In this document: one piece after another, positions 1-12,829 of the stretch
Layout: each line of letters begins with the position of its first letter
How positions within the stretch are numbered: position 1 is the stretch's first letter
DNA from: Tanypteryx hageni
Lineage: Eukaryota > Arthropoda > Insecta > Odonata > Petaluridae
Assembly: GCA_028673005.1 (NCBI GenBank)
Contig: CM054113.1
Coordinates: forward strand, 207,815,504 to 207,879,503
Length of the DNA stretch: 64,000 nt
Reading direction: 5' to 3'
Position numbers and translations under genes: made by a program
The notes under the pieces: generated by a model
What the model was told of the DNA's origin: nothing
What the model saw: the letters and a program-made list of their open reading frames with translations, nothing else
Database searches by the model: none

Positions 1-349
1 CGTCTTTTTTTATTGCCTCACAAGGCCTTTGAATGGACACCTGAAGCTCGGCTCTCCTTTACGATTCTATTGTTTAAAGATAATGCGCTGAAGTCACTGA
101 AATTTAGCATTGCTAAAAAGACTCCGGCAATCGGAAATTTTCCTTAACTTTTCCGCCAAACACGTGCCCACTCAGTGATATTCACAAGTCGACGCTATAA
201 ATCACCGCCGAATTCCTTTCTCTCTCTCTCAATTTTCACAAGCTTTCCTTTTAGTTCTTCCTTTCTCACTCTCTTCCTCATTCACCGTTCAAAATCGAAC
301 GAATTTTTTCACGAAATGTTCGCGCTGAAAATTCGACCGAAATAACGTC

Positions 350-475
350 CTTTAATTTTTATTTATTTTAACTAGTGTATAAATGGTAATTTTACGATGA
401 GCATATCTAAGATAACAAAGACGAACACATATGGCCATGCATTCGACATCATTCAAACCCGAGACTTCTCTAGAC
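350..475 (-). mobile_element. Degenerate tRNA-derived SINE copy (body and tail)
   Basis: On the minus strand this matches the body of the SINE seen better at 53,966-54,135. The shared block (aacaaagacgaacacata, near 414-431) is nearly exact, and a TTTATTT-rich tail lies at the left end. The tRNA-like head is mostly eroded; a trace of the B-box region remains near 451-465 (attcaaacccgagac). This is an old, inactive copy. The match is direct sequence comparison within the window. Confidence 0.6.
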
Positions 476-479
476 TAAA

Positions 480-1010
480 AAGATGAAAACTGGATTTTAA
501 GCTGTAGTGGAAACGGCCTTTCATTCGATTTCGTCATTAATCCTGTAGTTTTCTGCTGTTTAACAGTTTTCCTAAATCATCTTTAGATCTATATCTCATA
601 TATTATTAGTTTCACCTGCACTCTAGATCAAGCGACTAGCAAAGCCAACATGTTGCACTGTCTTAAAAAAACGGAATGACGTATAACACAGCAGCCTTCA
701 AGTATTAAATCCGAAACTTATGTCCAGAACAAAAACCGCCTAAAACCAAATCTATTTTTATTATTACCCCTTTGATTGGGTTATAACAGATAAAAATAAA
801 ACAAGAGGCACGAGGGAAGCGCACGTCTCTTAAGTATTCGCCATTTTGATCCTCTTGTTTATATAACCCTCTCCCTTCAATCACTCAACTCCCATTGCTG
901 TTTCAATTTGCTCTCGAATTTTTCGCTACCATCAAGACGGCCATATAGTTTGGATTTTACGACCGGGCGAAGTTGGATAATAGTCTAAGTATTGCTCCAA
1001 TGAAGATGCA
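480..1010. other. AT-rich stretch, no gene seen
   Basis: No long reading frame or repeat is apparent. A tatataa motif near 860 lies upstream of a pyrimidine-rich stretch and could be a TATA box, but nothing else supports a promoter. Confidence 0.5.
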
Positions 1011-1029
1011 TATCTATCTATGGGGATGA

Positions 1030-1300
1030 TGCCTCATCCTTCTCTTTTATCTCTCTCCCTCCTATTTTAATTCGCTCTTTATCCTTCCCTTTCCAATTAT
1101 CTGCTTCCTTCATCCTTTTCGCTCGTCCTCACTACCACTCTTCCTCTTTTACTCACTTTACTCTCATTTTATTTTTCATTTTCTACTCTCTTTCCACATC
1201 CTTCGGTTCGCTTTCTTTCGCTCTCTCTCTCAATCCCTTTTACGCCTAAATCGCGAAAGACGTCTCCTTGCATATTTTTATGCCCTCTCTCTCTCTCTCT
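1030..1300. repeat. CT-rich low-complexity tract
   Basis: A pyrimidine-rich run with several (TC)n blocks. It precedes an abrupt change at about 1370 to purine-rich sequence on the same strand, the first of many such switches in the window. Confidence 0.75.
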
Positions 1301-1529
1301 CGGCATTCTTAAATGAATCGTAAATGTCAGTTTGCTGGTCAAACCCCGGCGTTATAGTAAAATTCTCGTTAAGAGTGAGCTGAAGAGAATGGGCGAGGGA
1401 AGGAAACGATTGTGGGGAAAGGGAAGAGAAAGATCGGGAATTGTGGTTAGAGAAGAGCGGATTGGAGATTTTTGCGGCAGAAAGGTAAATGGCAAATGGA
1501 AGGAAGGGAGGAGGTGGATAAGAAGAGAG

Positions 1530-2060
1530 TGATGAGGAATTGAGTGAGGAATGGAGTGAAGAGGAGTGGAGTGAAGAGGAGTGGAGTGAAGAGGAGTGGA
1601 GTGAAGAGGAGTGGAGTGAAAAGGAGTGGAGTGAAGAGGAGTGGAGGGAGGAGGCGTGGAGGGAGGAGGAGTGGATAGAAGAGCGGAGTGACGAGTGGAG
1701 GGAGGAGGAGTGGATAGAGGAGGAGTGGAGTGAGGAGGAGTGGAGTGAGGAGGAGTGGAGTGAGGAGGAGTGGAGTGAGGAGGAGTGGATAGAGGAGGAG
1801 TGGATAGAGTAGGAGTGGAGTGAGGAGGAGTGGAGTGAGGAGGAGTGGATAGAGGAGTGGAGTGAAGAGACGTGGAGGGAGGAGGAGTGGATAGAGGAGG
1901 AGTGGATAGAGGAGTGGAGTGAAGAGGCGTGGAGGGAGGAGGAGTGGAGTGAGGAGTGGAGTGAGGAGGAGTGGAGTGAGGAGGAGTGGAGTGAGGAGGA
2001 GTGGAGTGAGGAGGAGTGGAGTGAGGAGGAGTGGAGTGAGGAGGAGTGGAGGGAGGGAGA
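1530..2060. repeat. 15-bp GA-rich minisatellite
   Basis: About 35 imperfect copies of a 15-bp unit close to gtggagtgaggagga run across this block, with variants such as gtggatagaggagga and gtggagggaggagga. Because 15 is a multiple of three and the unit carries no stop in several frames, both strands stay open: the plus strand would read repeats of EEEWS and the minus strand repeats of SSLHS (a 308-codon frame from 2204 to 1278). Such matched openness on both strands is expected from the unit length alone, so I read this as a minisatellite and not as a gene. Interspersed variant units suggest expansion of sub-blocks by unequal exchange or slippage. Confidence 0.9.
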
Positions 2061-2205
2061 TGCCCTTGCGTCTTTTTCGCTCGGGGAGATAATGAGCGCT
2101 AACAAGGCAGCGCTCTCTTGCGTATGACCCAAAGGCGGCAATAAACGCTGGAATGGTGTTTGGAATGGAACGAAGAGAGTCTTAGTTGGGATTGGAATAC
2201 CCACA

Positions 2206-2460
2206 CGGTTTACGACCGATCACTGTCTCCCATCTTCTCGCCTTCTAATTCCTTTCTCTTCTTCGATCTTATTTTCTCTCTCTTTTATCCTACCTCTCGA
2301 TCTCCCTATTTTCCCATCTCTTATACGACGTACATACTGTATTTCTCCGCCTTGTTTTCTCTTTCTGGTAGAAGAATGGAATCTCTCTTTTTCTTATTTT
2401 GCAACGCATCTTTCTATTTTTACCCCTCTCATCTCATCTTTCAGTAACATCACCCTTTTG
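2206..2460. repeat. CT-rich low-complexity tract
   Basis: Pyrimidine-rich sequence directly after the minisatellite, another purine-to-pyrimidine switch. The short open frames here are composition artefacts. Confidence 0.6.
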
Positions 2461-2469
2461 TATCGCAAT

Positions 2470-4870
2470 TTTTACTCTGCTCACCCATTGTTTCCTTGCT
2501 TTGAATCAACTCATCATCGGCCATATCACCATAGCTCATTTTTTTCTTCAACTTAGCTTCTGTTCCGAAGTCAAAAAGAGTCCTCATTTTGTGCGTACGC
2601 TAATAAGCAGAGGTAATGATGTATTTTTCGAAAAGGGATATAAAGTGAGGTGTTTGCTCTGAAAATCCTTGCTTTGAAGAACTGCCCGACACACCAGACT
2701 TGTCATGTCTTGGACTATGATGCGGGAGTTTTCAGGTAAGGGTGCGAATTCGCGTTTAAATTGTGGTAACTGTAACGGTCATGTTCCCTATAAGTTATCA
2801 ATGTTATTTCTTGGAAATATCAAGTCAATACACACAGAAAATATAAGCATTTTTTAGAATCAAACGATTTTGAAGAAGATGAGACGCGGAATATTAAGAT
2901 GTGCGTGAACGAATTCGATAGTAATTTATTGTTTTGAGTCGGCCGAAATAGGCAAACTAACCATACAGGAACGCTCATGTTGCGTAATACCAATAGCAGG
3001 TTCATTAAAAAATCGTAGGATCGGCGAAATTTCAATATATTTTAAAACGCGGAAGTTTCATAAATTTACCGACTCAAACTAATGCTTCAGTTGGTATTAG
3101 TCTCCTTTAGGCACGCTCTCTGTTCAGCTGATTATTGTGTTTCATCTCCCCAATCATATCTAGTTAAGTTCGTATTGTTATTGAGCCACTTTTTCCTTGG
3201 TTTTCCCAAATGCTTTCGTTTATCGACCGTAATCTTCGATCCATAATCATTGCAGCGATGATACGTCAGTCGTGACTTCTCCATTACTCCATAATCTCTA
3301 TTCGACAGGTTCAAATCGTCGTTTCTTCGTCTCGGTCCATGAATCTCTACCGATGTTGCCCTTCGATTTCCGGTTGGTCGCCTCTCGCGCTCAGAGTTTT
3401 CTAGGCTCTGCTGCGGTTTCCAGTTTACAGGCGGATTCTAAATATCTGAAAACGTGAATCTGCCCAGTTGCATTATTATCGCTTCCAAATACTAAAATTG
3501 TATTTCCCAGTCATTATAAATGTATGCTTCATTTTTTGTTATCTGGCACTTGTAAAAATAAACTATCATCCTCCCAAACTTAGGATCTCAATTACAATCG
3601 ATTTCCAAACATCATTACTGTAAATCAGAAAAAATGTGCATTTCAGTCGGATCAAAAAATATATAACGCGCAAATTAAAACAATTATGCACTGCAATTTC
3701 TGTGATGGATGGTTTTGCGGATAGAATAAATTTGGATATTTATTCATCATTGATGTGCTTGTGTATTGTCTACGCGACAAACAAGATTCAATTTCAATAT
3801 TATTCCGCTGACAAACACCACTAGTGTTTCGCTGTCTAAAGCATCATCACTTGATGATTCAGTAGTACAGCTGAGCCCGGATAGCGAGTGTACGTTGACT
3901 GTATAATAAGTCGCATAAAAAATAGACAAGTTTCATTTGCGTCGTGGGTACATTCTAAAGAGTACACGTGACTACTCAAGCTAAACTAGAGTCGACTTTA
4001 GTAGGTATCCTCATTTCAATATGACGCGACGCGTACGGTCCTTTAGTTAAATACTGTTCTTATTAAACAGAACGATATTTATTCTCGTAGAACATATGTA
4101 CTTTGGAAAATGCTTTCGCATTCATCAATTTCAGGGCACAATATAGAAGGGGCATTTAAATTATCATAATTTCGATTTATGAAAGAAACTTTCATATTAA
4201 TTTTTTCCGAAACACGCCGCGTTTTTCCGCTTCGATTCCTTTCTATTCGTCGCCGCGGCTCATTTCATCCGAATTTATTTGCGAACCGATTTCATTTGCC
4301 GTGTAATTGTTCGTACTTGCAATCGCTTCCTTGATATCGCCCCTCCGATAACCTAATATAGAATCGTTCTCCCCTCTTATCCAATAGCTTCGTGACTTAC
4401 ATTCATATTCACTTCCCGCTCACATTGAACGATTTCTCCTATTGCTACACCCTGGGAAAAGTTGAACGAGATAATGCGTCAATTTCAGCTCAAATACGTT
4501 AATTAAAAAAAATAACCCGTGTTCTGCAGCGTTTTTTGCAGTTTATATAATATATTAAATACTAGTTGATTTGAAATATGTAGATAGCTATAAAAAAGTC
4601 CAGCGGACATTATTCCAGTTCCTTGTACTTATGCGAAAGCTGGGGGAAGTTGAAAATGAAAAGTAAACATTCGGATCTCATAATGGAGTTGTTTATGAAG
4701 GACATAGTCTAAGCCATTTTCACGATGATTACCTGGACATTCTCTTCACCTAAGATGTAAAAAAATCCCCATTCATTTTCATTCATCATTATATATCGAC
4801 GACTCTTACAGAGGAGGATATAACATATAACATATAACAGGAGGATACTAATGTTTAGGCACTTCCAGAT
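2470..4870. other. Mixed AT-rich DNA, no supported gene
   Basis: No conserved coding stretch is recognised. A short minus-strand frame (3314 to 3132) contains a basic segment (KHLGKPRKKWL) that faintly recalls the C-terminal tail of insect LINE reverse transcriptases, but it is too short and diverged to call. A consensus-like splice donor (cag/gtaagg near 2735) stands alone. Confidence 0.4.
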
Positions 4871-4879
4871 AAGGTGGAG

Positions 4880-5420
4880 ATTCGAAATTTTTTTCATAGG
4901 CAGAACTTTGTGCAAAACCGACTAGAAAAAGCGAAAATCTTTAAAAAGTGCAACAATGCGGCCGCTAAAAATTCGCAATTGTTTAAACAAATTTTCAAGG
5001 TTTATGTATTTCCGAATGTGCTACGGAGCTGAAATTTTTTTTAGAGGTAGGATTTGTAAAAAAACGAAATAGGGATTATACAAATTTTGATATTTTGTTT
5101 TGTTTAGCAGCTAAAAAATTTTAAAGTTTAAACAAATAGATAACTGTTTATGTACTACGGGATGAGCTAGGAAGCTGAAATTTTCAAATAATTTACAGAG
5201 TAGTAAATTTTCACAAATAAACATTTCAATTTTACCATATATACATTGCGGCGGCCGTTAAAAATTATTTAAATTTAAACAATTAGAAAAATATTATTTG
5301 ACTACTAGAATTGCTACAACTTTAAAATTTGGCTAAAATGTGTAGCATTAGTACCCCATAATGGAGAGAGTGTAAAATGTTAAAAATTGCAACATTTGGG
5401 AATTGTTTTAAACTATTATT
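4880..5420. repeat. Degenerate tandem repeat, about 145-bp unit
   Basis: A block reading roughly gcggccgctaaaaatt followed by a tttaaac-type motif recurs at about 4957, 5105 and 5250, with a weaker echo near 5385. The spacing is 140-150 bp. Between these lie similar phrases such as 'gagctgaaattt' (about 5025 and 5187). The copies are heavily diverged, so this is an old tandem array or the core of a decayed element. No coding potential is seen. Confidence 0.5.
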
Positions 5421-5429
5421 TTTAGGTGG

Positions 5430-6180
5430 GAAAAACGAAAATCGCTGCGGAGGTGAAATATTTAGAATTAAAAGAATATTTGTAATGATGAAATATCTGT
5501 CTGAAAAATGAATGTTTTTTCAAGGTGAGATGAAATGCTTGCAGTATGCAAGCACCAACTACTAGTATACAATATTTTAATAAGATACGGGTCTCAATTG
5601 GACTAATTTAAAGCTGTTGCTTGTTACTATGATTTTATGGGCTGTTTTAAGTGCTACACATTATTCGTAATAGTCAATATTTGTGAAAGGAAATAACCAG
5701 CGTTAAAAAGAATCAAACGAGCAAGATAGGCTCTCCAATTGTGCATGGCAACTGTTAAATCAGAAGGATTTGGAAAACAGAGAAAATACATCAGATGTAT
5801 TATACTAAAACGTTCGTGTTTACCGAGAGGCATTATAATATATTGAGGAACGCATTAAAAGGTAACAAATCATGATTAACAGTTATTTTCTGAGAGAGAA
5901 AAAACATACGAAATAAATATATACTGAATCTATTATTATCTGAAATATATTAAATGGAACATTTTTTAAAGAATATTTTTCTAAGACAATATATGTTTAT
6001 CTGTTAACATTAGCGTAATTTCTGCGCTAATTGTAAGTACTTTTGAAAAGCAAATGTTTTGTTGCGTTCTGTTTTAATTAAGATGGTCGTAAGTTATTTC
6101 GATCCCATCCTACATCATTCCGTCCGTGCTTGGCACTTCGACAAGGCACAGTTTCTCGCTGGTTATATATATGCGGGTCT
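5430..6180. other. AT-rich stretch, nothing identified
   Basis: No open frame of note, RNA gene or clear repeat is seen. Confidence 0.5.
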
Positions 6181-6189
6181 TTACCAATG

Positions 6190-7560
6190 TCTCCCACTTC
6201 TCTTTGTTTCTCCCTCGTCACCTAATACTATCACTCTCCTCCTCCCCTCCTCCTCTCCCACTCCTCCCTCTCAGGCACGCAGACAGACTATTTCCCATCA
6301 ATGACGCGTGATTCCCCTCCAAGATTCCAACTGTGTGCACCTTTGGACGACGCCACCTGAATACAACGGGCAGAGTTCCTCCCTCCATCCCCACAGTGTT
6401 TGACTTGCTGAGGATTGACTGTTGGACGATGGAGCCCTTCGTAATAAGGCACGCACTCCGATTGTTAGATCCCAATTTCCACGGAAAATAACGCTCCCGG
6501 GAGATGTCGCCCTTCCTCCTCCCCCCAGCCTCCCTCTAACCCATCTCGAGACCAACTCCGAGCCCGCCTTCCCTTCTTCTCGCCTCCCGCCCACCCACAA
6601 CCACCAGACACTTCATTCCAACGGAGGAGGTGAAAATATCACTCCCATCCTTTCTCCCTCATACCATTCTCATCTTCGGACTTCCACTCCTCTCCACCTC
6701 GTCCCCCCTATCTACCATCATCTCCTCCTCAATCCCTTATTCTCTCTCCCTCTCTCTCTCTCTCTCTTAACATCCATATCTACATGTATCTGTCTTTCTT
6801 TCTCCCTCTCTTCTTTCTCTCTCCCTCTCATCTTTCTCTATCTCCCTCTCTTCTTTCTCTATCTCCCTCTCTTCTTTCTCTCTCCCTCTCTTCTTTCTCT
6901 ATCTCCCTCTCTTCTTTCTCTCTCCCTCTCTTCTTTCTCCCTCCCTCTCATTTTTCTCTCCCCCTCTTTTCTTTCTCCCTCCCTATCTTCTTTCTCTCCC
7001 CCTCTCTTCTTTCCCTCTCCTTCTCTTCTTTCTCTCTCCCTCTCTTCTTTCTCTCTCCCTCCTCTTTCTCTCCCTCCCTTTCTTCTTTCTCTCTCTCCCT
7101 CTCTTATTTCTCTCTCTTCTTTCCCTCTCCCTCTCTTCTTTCTCTCTCTCTCTTCTTTCTCTCTCCTTCTCTTCTTTCTCTCTCCCTCTTTTCCTCCATT
7201 TCCAAGGCTTGCTGTAACGTAATCACCGCCTTAATAAAGTTTATTTTCCTTCTGACTCTCCCCTTCATTCCAATTCTATTCATTTCTCTCCCACTCTTTA
7301 TCCGCCCTATTTATCATCTCAATTCCTTTCGGTAAAGACGATTTCTTCGTCCTATTTTCCTTATTCTCTCCCTTTTCTTTATCTTCCTTTCTATCTTTTT
7401 ACACCCATTCCTCTCTCTTCTTCTTAGGCCTTTCTTCCTCTTCGTCTCTTCCATTTTCATCTCTCCCAGTTTCTCTCCGTACTTCACTGGCAACCTCCCT
7501 CTTAACTTTTCCCTCCCACCTTTTCTCTCCCCGCGCAACTCTTTCTTCCCTCCCTCCTTC
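6190..7560. repeat. Large CT-rich island with pure pyrimidine tracts
   Basis: The given strand is strongly pyrimidine-rich. From 6725 to 7200 it is an irregular array of ttctttctctctccctctc-like units (about 17-21 bp). Positions 6986-7105 (120 nt) and 7107-7197 (91 nt) contain no purine at all. Overlapping frames of 183-266 codons here are Ser/Leu/Phe/Pro repeats produced by the composition and are not genes. Tracts of this kind can form triplex (H-) DNA. Confidence 0.9.
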
Positions 7561-10480
7561 GGTCGCAAGCGATATTCCGTTGTTTCTCTGGGTGGTTGTT
7601 TACCCTTCCGCACTCTCTCGTGCGGCGCTATTGCCCCCTGTGTTTTTCGACTCGAATTACGCGTCCATTTCGGGTGAGTGGAGTGATTTCGCTGGGAATG
7701 CGTGTCTTTCTGGCGGTGGGGTTGAGAAGCCTGGGAATTATTGGATTTTACGGCGTCCTCGGACGGTAAAAACATGTTTCAATACTTCCTGTGTTTGCTT
7801 TTGAGTTTCTTTATATTATTCCCATAAATACTGGCCTGGTGCAGGGGCTCTAGTGAACGTGATGCGAGAAATTCAAAGAATACACCTAACGGCCGAAGAA
7901 AAAACGTGTCCTTACCGTACGAGCACGTAATGAAATCCAAAATAACGGTTTCCATGAGAAAGTTTTCCTATGCCAATCATAAATTGCTTGTTTGATTTCG
8001 TGTTGGCAGTCACGAGCTTTTCCGACTCTTGCGCCACCCGTGGCGCCCGTTTTCGCATCCTAATTCGTGTAATGTTCTGAAACAACTCACGCCAGCCATG
8101 CTTATTAAAGTATATTTAGCACCTTTGGAACAATGCATCTATCTTTTTCCAACATGTTAAGGTGTCTTTTCTTGCTAATCGTCAGCTTGTTTAATGGAAA
8201 ATAAAGGAGCTACGCGGAACGTTGGTATATTTCTACCCCTAACAAGTTTTTTCACAGGATTAAAGGCAAATGAAATGGCAGAAATCGCTTTTGCATGTGC
8301 AATATTTGTGTATTTAATAAGTTCATATATATATATATATATATAATGTCCGTAATTTTTCATTATGTTTTTTCCATAATCGAAATTTACACAACTGCTA
8401 TGGAAGATGCTGAGAAAAAAATCCGAAGAATAGTTTCAATTCTGTAATTCACACATTTTTGCCTATCATATGCGAACTTCAACCTATAAAACATAACATA
8501 GAAATTGTCCTCTAATGCACTCATATTTTACGCTCCTGTAAGCCTCATTTGAACGATAGATACGTTATTAAAATCAATCTAACATTTCAAAAGGTAAGTT
8601 TTGAATGATTTTACAATTCAGAATGTAGTCGAAAAATACGGTGTATATTTTTTATTTATATTTAAATAAGATATTGTGATGTAAATATTGAATGTAGCGG
8701 TAATGGGATGGAAAAAATAGTCCCTTTTAGGTTAAACCTGCTAGATAATCCTTCATTTGAATGGAAACTTACTGAATTTAGTTTTTTGGAACTTATTCCT
8801 TCTGAATATTCGAATTAGACAGAAAAAGGAAAATAAATATACAGTTTCGCTACTCCGTAAAATCTCCCGTTTAAATGGAATAAAATGGAGGTAACGTATC
8901 GTTTATGTGGCTTCGAGGAACTGTTGAATAAAAATCGTTGTCCCAAAGAAACCGATCTGTATAAACGGATGTAATCTTTGCATCCAATGGCTCAATCCAA
9001 GATATTTTATCAGATTGTTCGTGATTTTAAATACGCAAGAAATTATTCATTGGAATGATCTCCTGAAAGGATTATTTTTATAACTGCCAAAGGAGCCATT
9101 ACGTTCGGTGACGCTGTAAATTGGTCCTAGGGTATAAACCACCGCTTAACGATTCGATGAGATGTGATAATTCAAAGCAATCTAATATCATCGATGTAAG
9201 CCCGAGAGAATTGAAAGCTGGTTTAATTGAAGCCATATTCAGAAAATTACTATAGATAATGGAAAAAATTTAAATGGTAACCTCCAACGGATGTTATTAA
9301 ATGCGCAAAAGAATGAATATCTTCGGTGATTGATGTGAAATATACGCTCAGGAATTTAGCGAATTAAAAAATGATATCATCGTCGCCGTGTAACGGACAC
9401 AACGAATGGACGATCTCCTTTTGTTTTATGCTAACGCATTAGAGCATTGGAATATCCAGGGTGGCAATTAACCTTAATGCCTTGTAAAAACATTACTTGG
9501 TCTATAAAAAGAGTGTAATGAGGTCACGAGCAGGAAAAAAGTCTTGCTGATTTAGCCCCGCATATCAGGAATCAGTTCACTGAGACACCTTTTTAAGTTT
9601 AGCTTCGCAGTCACAAAGTACATTATTATTTAACTACTACAAAACATAGTTATAAATCCATCCTGTTATTATATTATTAATCTTTAACTAAATTATCGTC
9701 AAAATGGTCACGTAATCATTTTACATTAGGAAGATGAAGATTTTAATCCTAAGGAAAATATTACACATTATTCGCGAATGACTTGTTCTGAGGTATTTTC
9801 AATATATCTCCTTAACAAGACTATTGGCATTTTTCTACTAACTAAATTTTGAATGAGCAATCAAAATGAATATTAACGCGTTCGTAAATGCAGCAGAGCG
9901 AGCTCTGGTAAATGAAATAGCAACTTTTATAATTAGTAACAGAAAGAAATGACATAATTTTATGTTCAACTGATTTGCCCTTAATCAGAAGTAATGTATT
10001 TGCTTAACGCTAAGAGGATGCGGAAGAGGGGATGTCATAATTTGTGCCAATTAGGGCCGATTTTACTGTTATAATAATTGACAGTAAGCTTCGAAGCGCA
10101 AGAAACGTCATAGAAATAATTATTAGCAATCGGAATGGATTCATAACAAGCATCAATAAATTGAGAAGCTGATTTTCACTTAATGGGTGCGAGAAAAAAA
10201 AATATCTTGGCGTAAGCCTTCGATTGTTGGACGAAGAGAAATGCTAAAGCTGCATTCTATTGCCTCAGTGTAAGTCATCCAAAAGGTCTGATCAATCTTA
10301 TGAAAACTAGAAGAAAACGAATATCAAAATACTTTTTAAAATTATGTCTTTTAAGTGCTCTATCCGCGCTGGATGTATCCTTCTTAATGAATCAAGGCAG
10401 TTGACTCATAACACAATTGGATTCCCTCCTCTTCGAATCGAGTTGTCCTTCCCTTCTCTCAACTCGTCGCGAATAAAACT
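7560..10480. other. Long AT-rich stretch without recognisable features
   Basis: No gene, RNA gene or dispersed repeat could be supported. The only distinct element is an (AT)10 microsatellite at 8325-8345. All open frames are short. Confidence 0.5.
8325..8345. repeat. (AT)n microsatellite
   Basis: About ten uninterrupted AT dinucleotides. Confidence 0.95.
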
Positions 10481-10689
10481 AACGCAATTTTGGAAAGCGG
10501 CCGTCGCCGAGTCAGCTATTTAAGGAAATAAAGGAACCTCTTTCTTTCTCTCTCTCTCACACCCGTTTCGTTGTTACGGGAGTCTGAGGAAGAGGTCGCG
10601 ATCTCGCGGCAAAGCCCTTTTTAATTGATTGGAAAGGGATAGGAACGTAATGACGACCGGTGCGTCAACCATCATTTTCTTCCCTCGTG

Positions 10690-10955
10690 TTTTTTTCTCG
10701 ACGATTACGGAGGGAGAGAGGGGGGTGGCGGAGATGGTAAGGAATAAGGAAGAGGAAACGAGAGAGCGAGGATAGGAAGAGAGAGAGAGAGAGGAAGAAG
10801 GTAAGAAAGGAGTTTGAAGACGGTACAAAAAGAGGGTAGGAAGAAGAAAAAAATTGGGGTGGAGAAAAACTGACCATTGTTGTAAGAGAGGGAGTGGGAG
10901 AGAGAGAGAGAGAGAAAGGTAGGGGAGTGAGGGAGGGAAGGAGGAGAATACACAT
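10690..10955. repeat. GA-rich low-complexity tract
   Basis: Purine-rich on the given strand with several (GA)n runs. Three overlapping minus-strand frames of 82-132 codons are Ser/Leu/Pro repeats caused by this composition. The tract starts an island of raised G+C and CpG that continues to about 11,700. Confidence 0.8.
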
Positions 10956-10959
10956 CGAA

Positions 10960-12280
10960 ATCGGGTTATCATAAGTAATACGGGTAGGAGACGTGGAAAT
11001 TGGTGCTTTTGCTGCTATCGTGATCCCACGGACCGGGACAGCGTATCATTTGAGGGGGGTTTTTCAAGGCGGTTGTTTTTGTCGTCGTGTTATTAAGGCC
11101 TACCCCCGGTGGAAGGAGGCTCTGAGAGGGAAGAATATGGGCGGGGAGGGGCGGAAAAAGGGGGCGAGCTATCGGAATCCCGCCGCGGAATAAGAGGTTT
11201 CGGAATGAGCCGCGTATAATGTGGTCACGACCGGAATTTATTGAATTCTCGAAGGCTTTCTCTTCATCGCCTCGGCCATGCTTTCAATTCCTCCGGAATC
11301 TGCTGCGATGTTTTTTTGGTTTTTGCTCGTAAATAAAAACTTTTCCCGAGCGTGTATAATATTTGGTCATTGAATTTCAATCGGGCGTCGGTAGAAAGCG
11401 CGCCCGTTTTCCGTCCACTCGTTCGTCCCAAGCGGAATGTTCTTTTGTTTTTAATCTCCGAGGGTTTAATGAGAGCTTATTTTTCAAAATTTTAATCGAA
11501 TCGGATCGAGTTTCATGCAGTTTTATGACCGCGCTCGAGAGGAAGAAAAAGAAAAAATATATCGCGAGCAAGTTTTGCGGAAAACGTTTTTCGCTCATTT
11601 TTTTTCTTCTGGCGCGCGCATTCTTGACCGTTTCGTGCCGTGTTCGGATGTCACGACTTTCAATGACGGTTAACCGAAAAGGAGCTCACAGGAAACGAGC
11701 CTGGAAAAAAGCGGGAGTTTTTTATCTACGTTCGCGGTAACGTATTAGCAAATTGTTTTCGACGTTTGGAGGGAGGGAGGGAGGTTTTTTTAATGACGGC
11801 GAAAATTGCACCCAATCGCTTTACAAGGATGCCCGTTTCATTATTCATTTTTGGGCAGGGAAAAAATTCACCCGGCGCTAATAATCGCTCTTCCCACCTT
11901 CTCTCGTTTGAGACTCGCTTTATCTCTCTCTATCCTTCCTCAACTTCACCCATATCATTTATACATCTCACCCCTTTCGGACCCGACTACTACGAGGCAT
12001 ATCACCTCTCCCCGCTCTCCCCTGTGTCTTTTACCCCCTTATCCCAGCCCTCCATCTATTATCCGTTTTTTCTCTCTCTCCTCTCAACTTTTCTCCTTTC
12101 AAATTGTCATTATCCTCAAAACAATCGCTTTCATAAGCCCACTTCACAGACTAACTCGCCTCTTTTGGTTTTTTCTCCATCACAAACCATAAGAACTTTC
12201 TTCAAACAATCTCGGACTACTACTTTACTTAATGCTCTATTAACTCGGTGGTTTTCAATTTTTTCTGAAATTTATTCCTA
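10960..12280. other. CpG-rich then CT-rich DNA, no supported gene
   Basis: Positions 10,980-11,720 are relatively rich in CpG. Positions 11,880-12,110 are pyrimidine-rich. A 125-codon plus frame (11,363-11,740) and a 171-codon plus frame (11,766-12,281) show no recognisable domain and follow the local base composition. Confidence 0.4.
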
Positions 12281-12289
12281 AGAATATTT

Positions 12290-12825
12290 TTTTATAATTC
12301 TTCAGAGAACTTCGTAGTATTATTTAGATTATTAAGCATTCCTCTCTTTACCACCCAGCAGAAAACAACACGAAAATAAAAAATATAAAGATTATGAATT
12401 TAAAAGTTTATTTAGAGTGGTGTAAAAAAAGGAATTCCTCGTTATGGAAAGTAACAATTCTGACATCTTCAAGAAATACATCACTTTCTATGCAGTTATT
12501 TCGTCGCTATCGCATGGATGGTAAATTCACAAAGGGTATGCCAGCGCGGTAAACAACGAAAGGGAAGACTTCATTCGCGTACCATCCGACTAGCTACCAC
12601 ATATCATCAGGGGTAAGCGTATCGCAGGTTGAAGAGCCAAGGTTTAAACCGTCGGCTCCGGTCCCGGAGGAAAAAATCTTATGATCTTAGGAGGATACCG
12701 GTCGGACATCCGAGTGAGTATTTCACCGTTCCGCGCCCGTCAATACTCGACTCTCCTCGGGAACGCAGCGACAGAGGCGACGCAGAAGAGAAACAATTGC
12801 CAGCTCCCACACCGCCTCACTCACT
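12290..12825. other. AT-rich to CpG-rich transition, no gene seen
   Basis: The first half is AT-rich. The second half (12,640-12,800) is CpG-rich and leads into the next CT/GA island. No feature could be supported. Confidence 0.4.
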
Positions 12826-12829
12826 CTCC

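Noticed and set aside
190..205. TATA-like ctataaat followed by a CT tract
   Set aside because: A single short motif without any other promoter element or downstream gene.
1278..2204. 308-codon minus-strand frame of SSLHS repeats
   Set aside because: It is generated by a 15-bp minisatellite that lacks stops; the opposite strand is equally open, and no unique protein sequence of note flanks the repeats.
3132..3314. Minus-strand frame ending near a GKPRKKW motif
   Set aside because: It weakly resembles the tail of LINE polyproteins, but the match is too short and no other LINE motif lies beside it.
6422..7335. Plus-strand frames of 266 and 183 codons rich in Ser, Leu, Phe and Pro
   Set aside because: They lie in an almost pure CT tract and overlap in different frames, which is the mark of low-complexity DNA.
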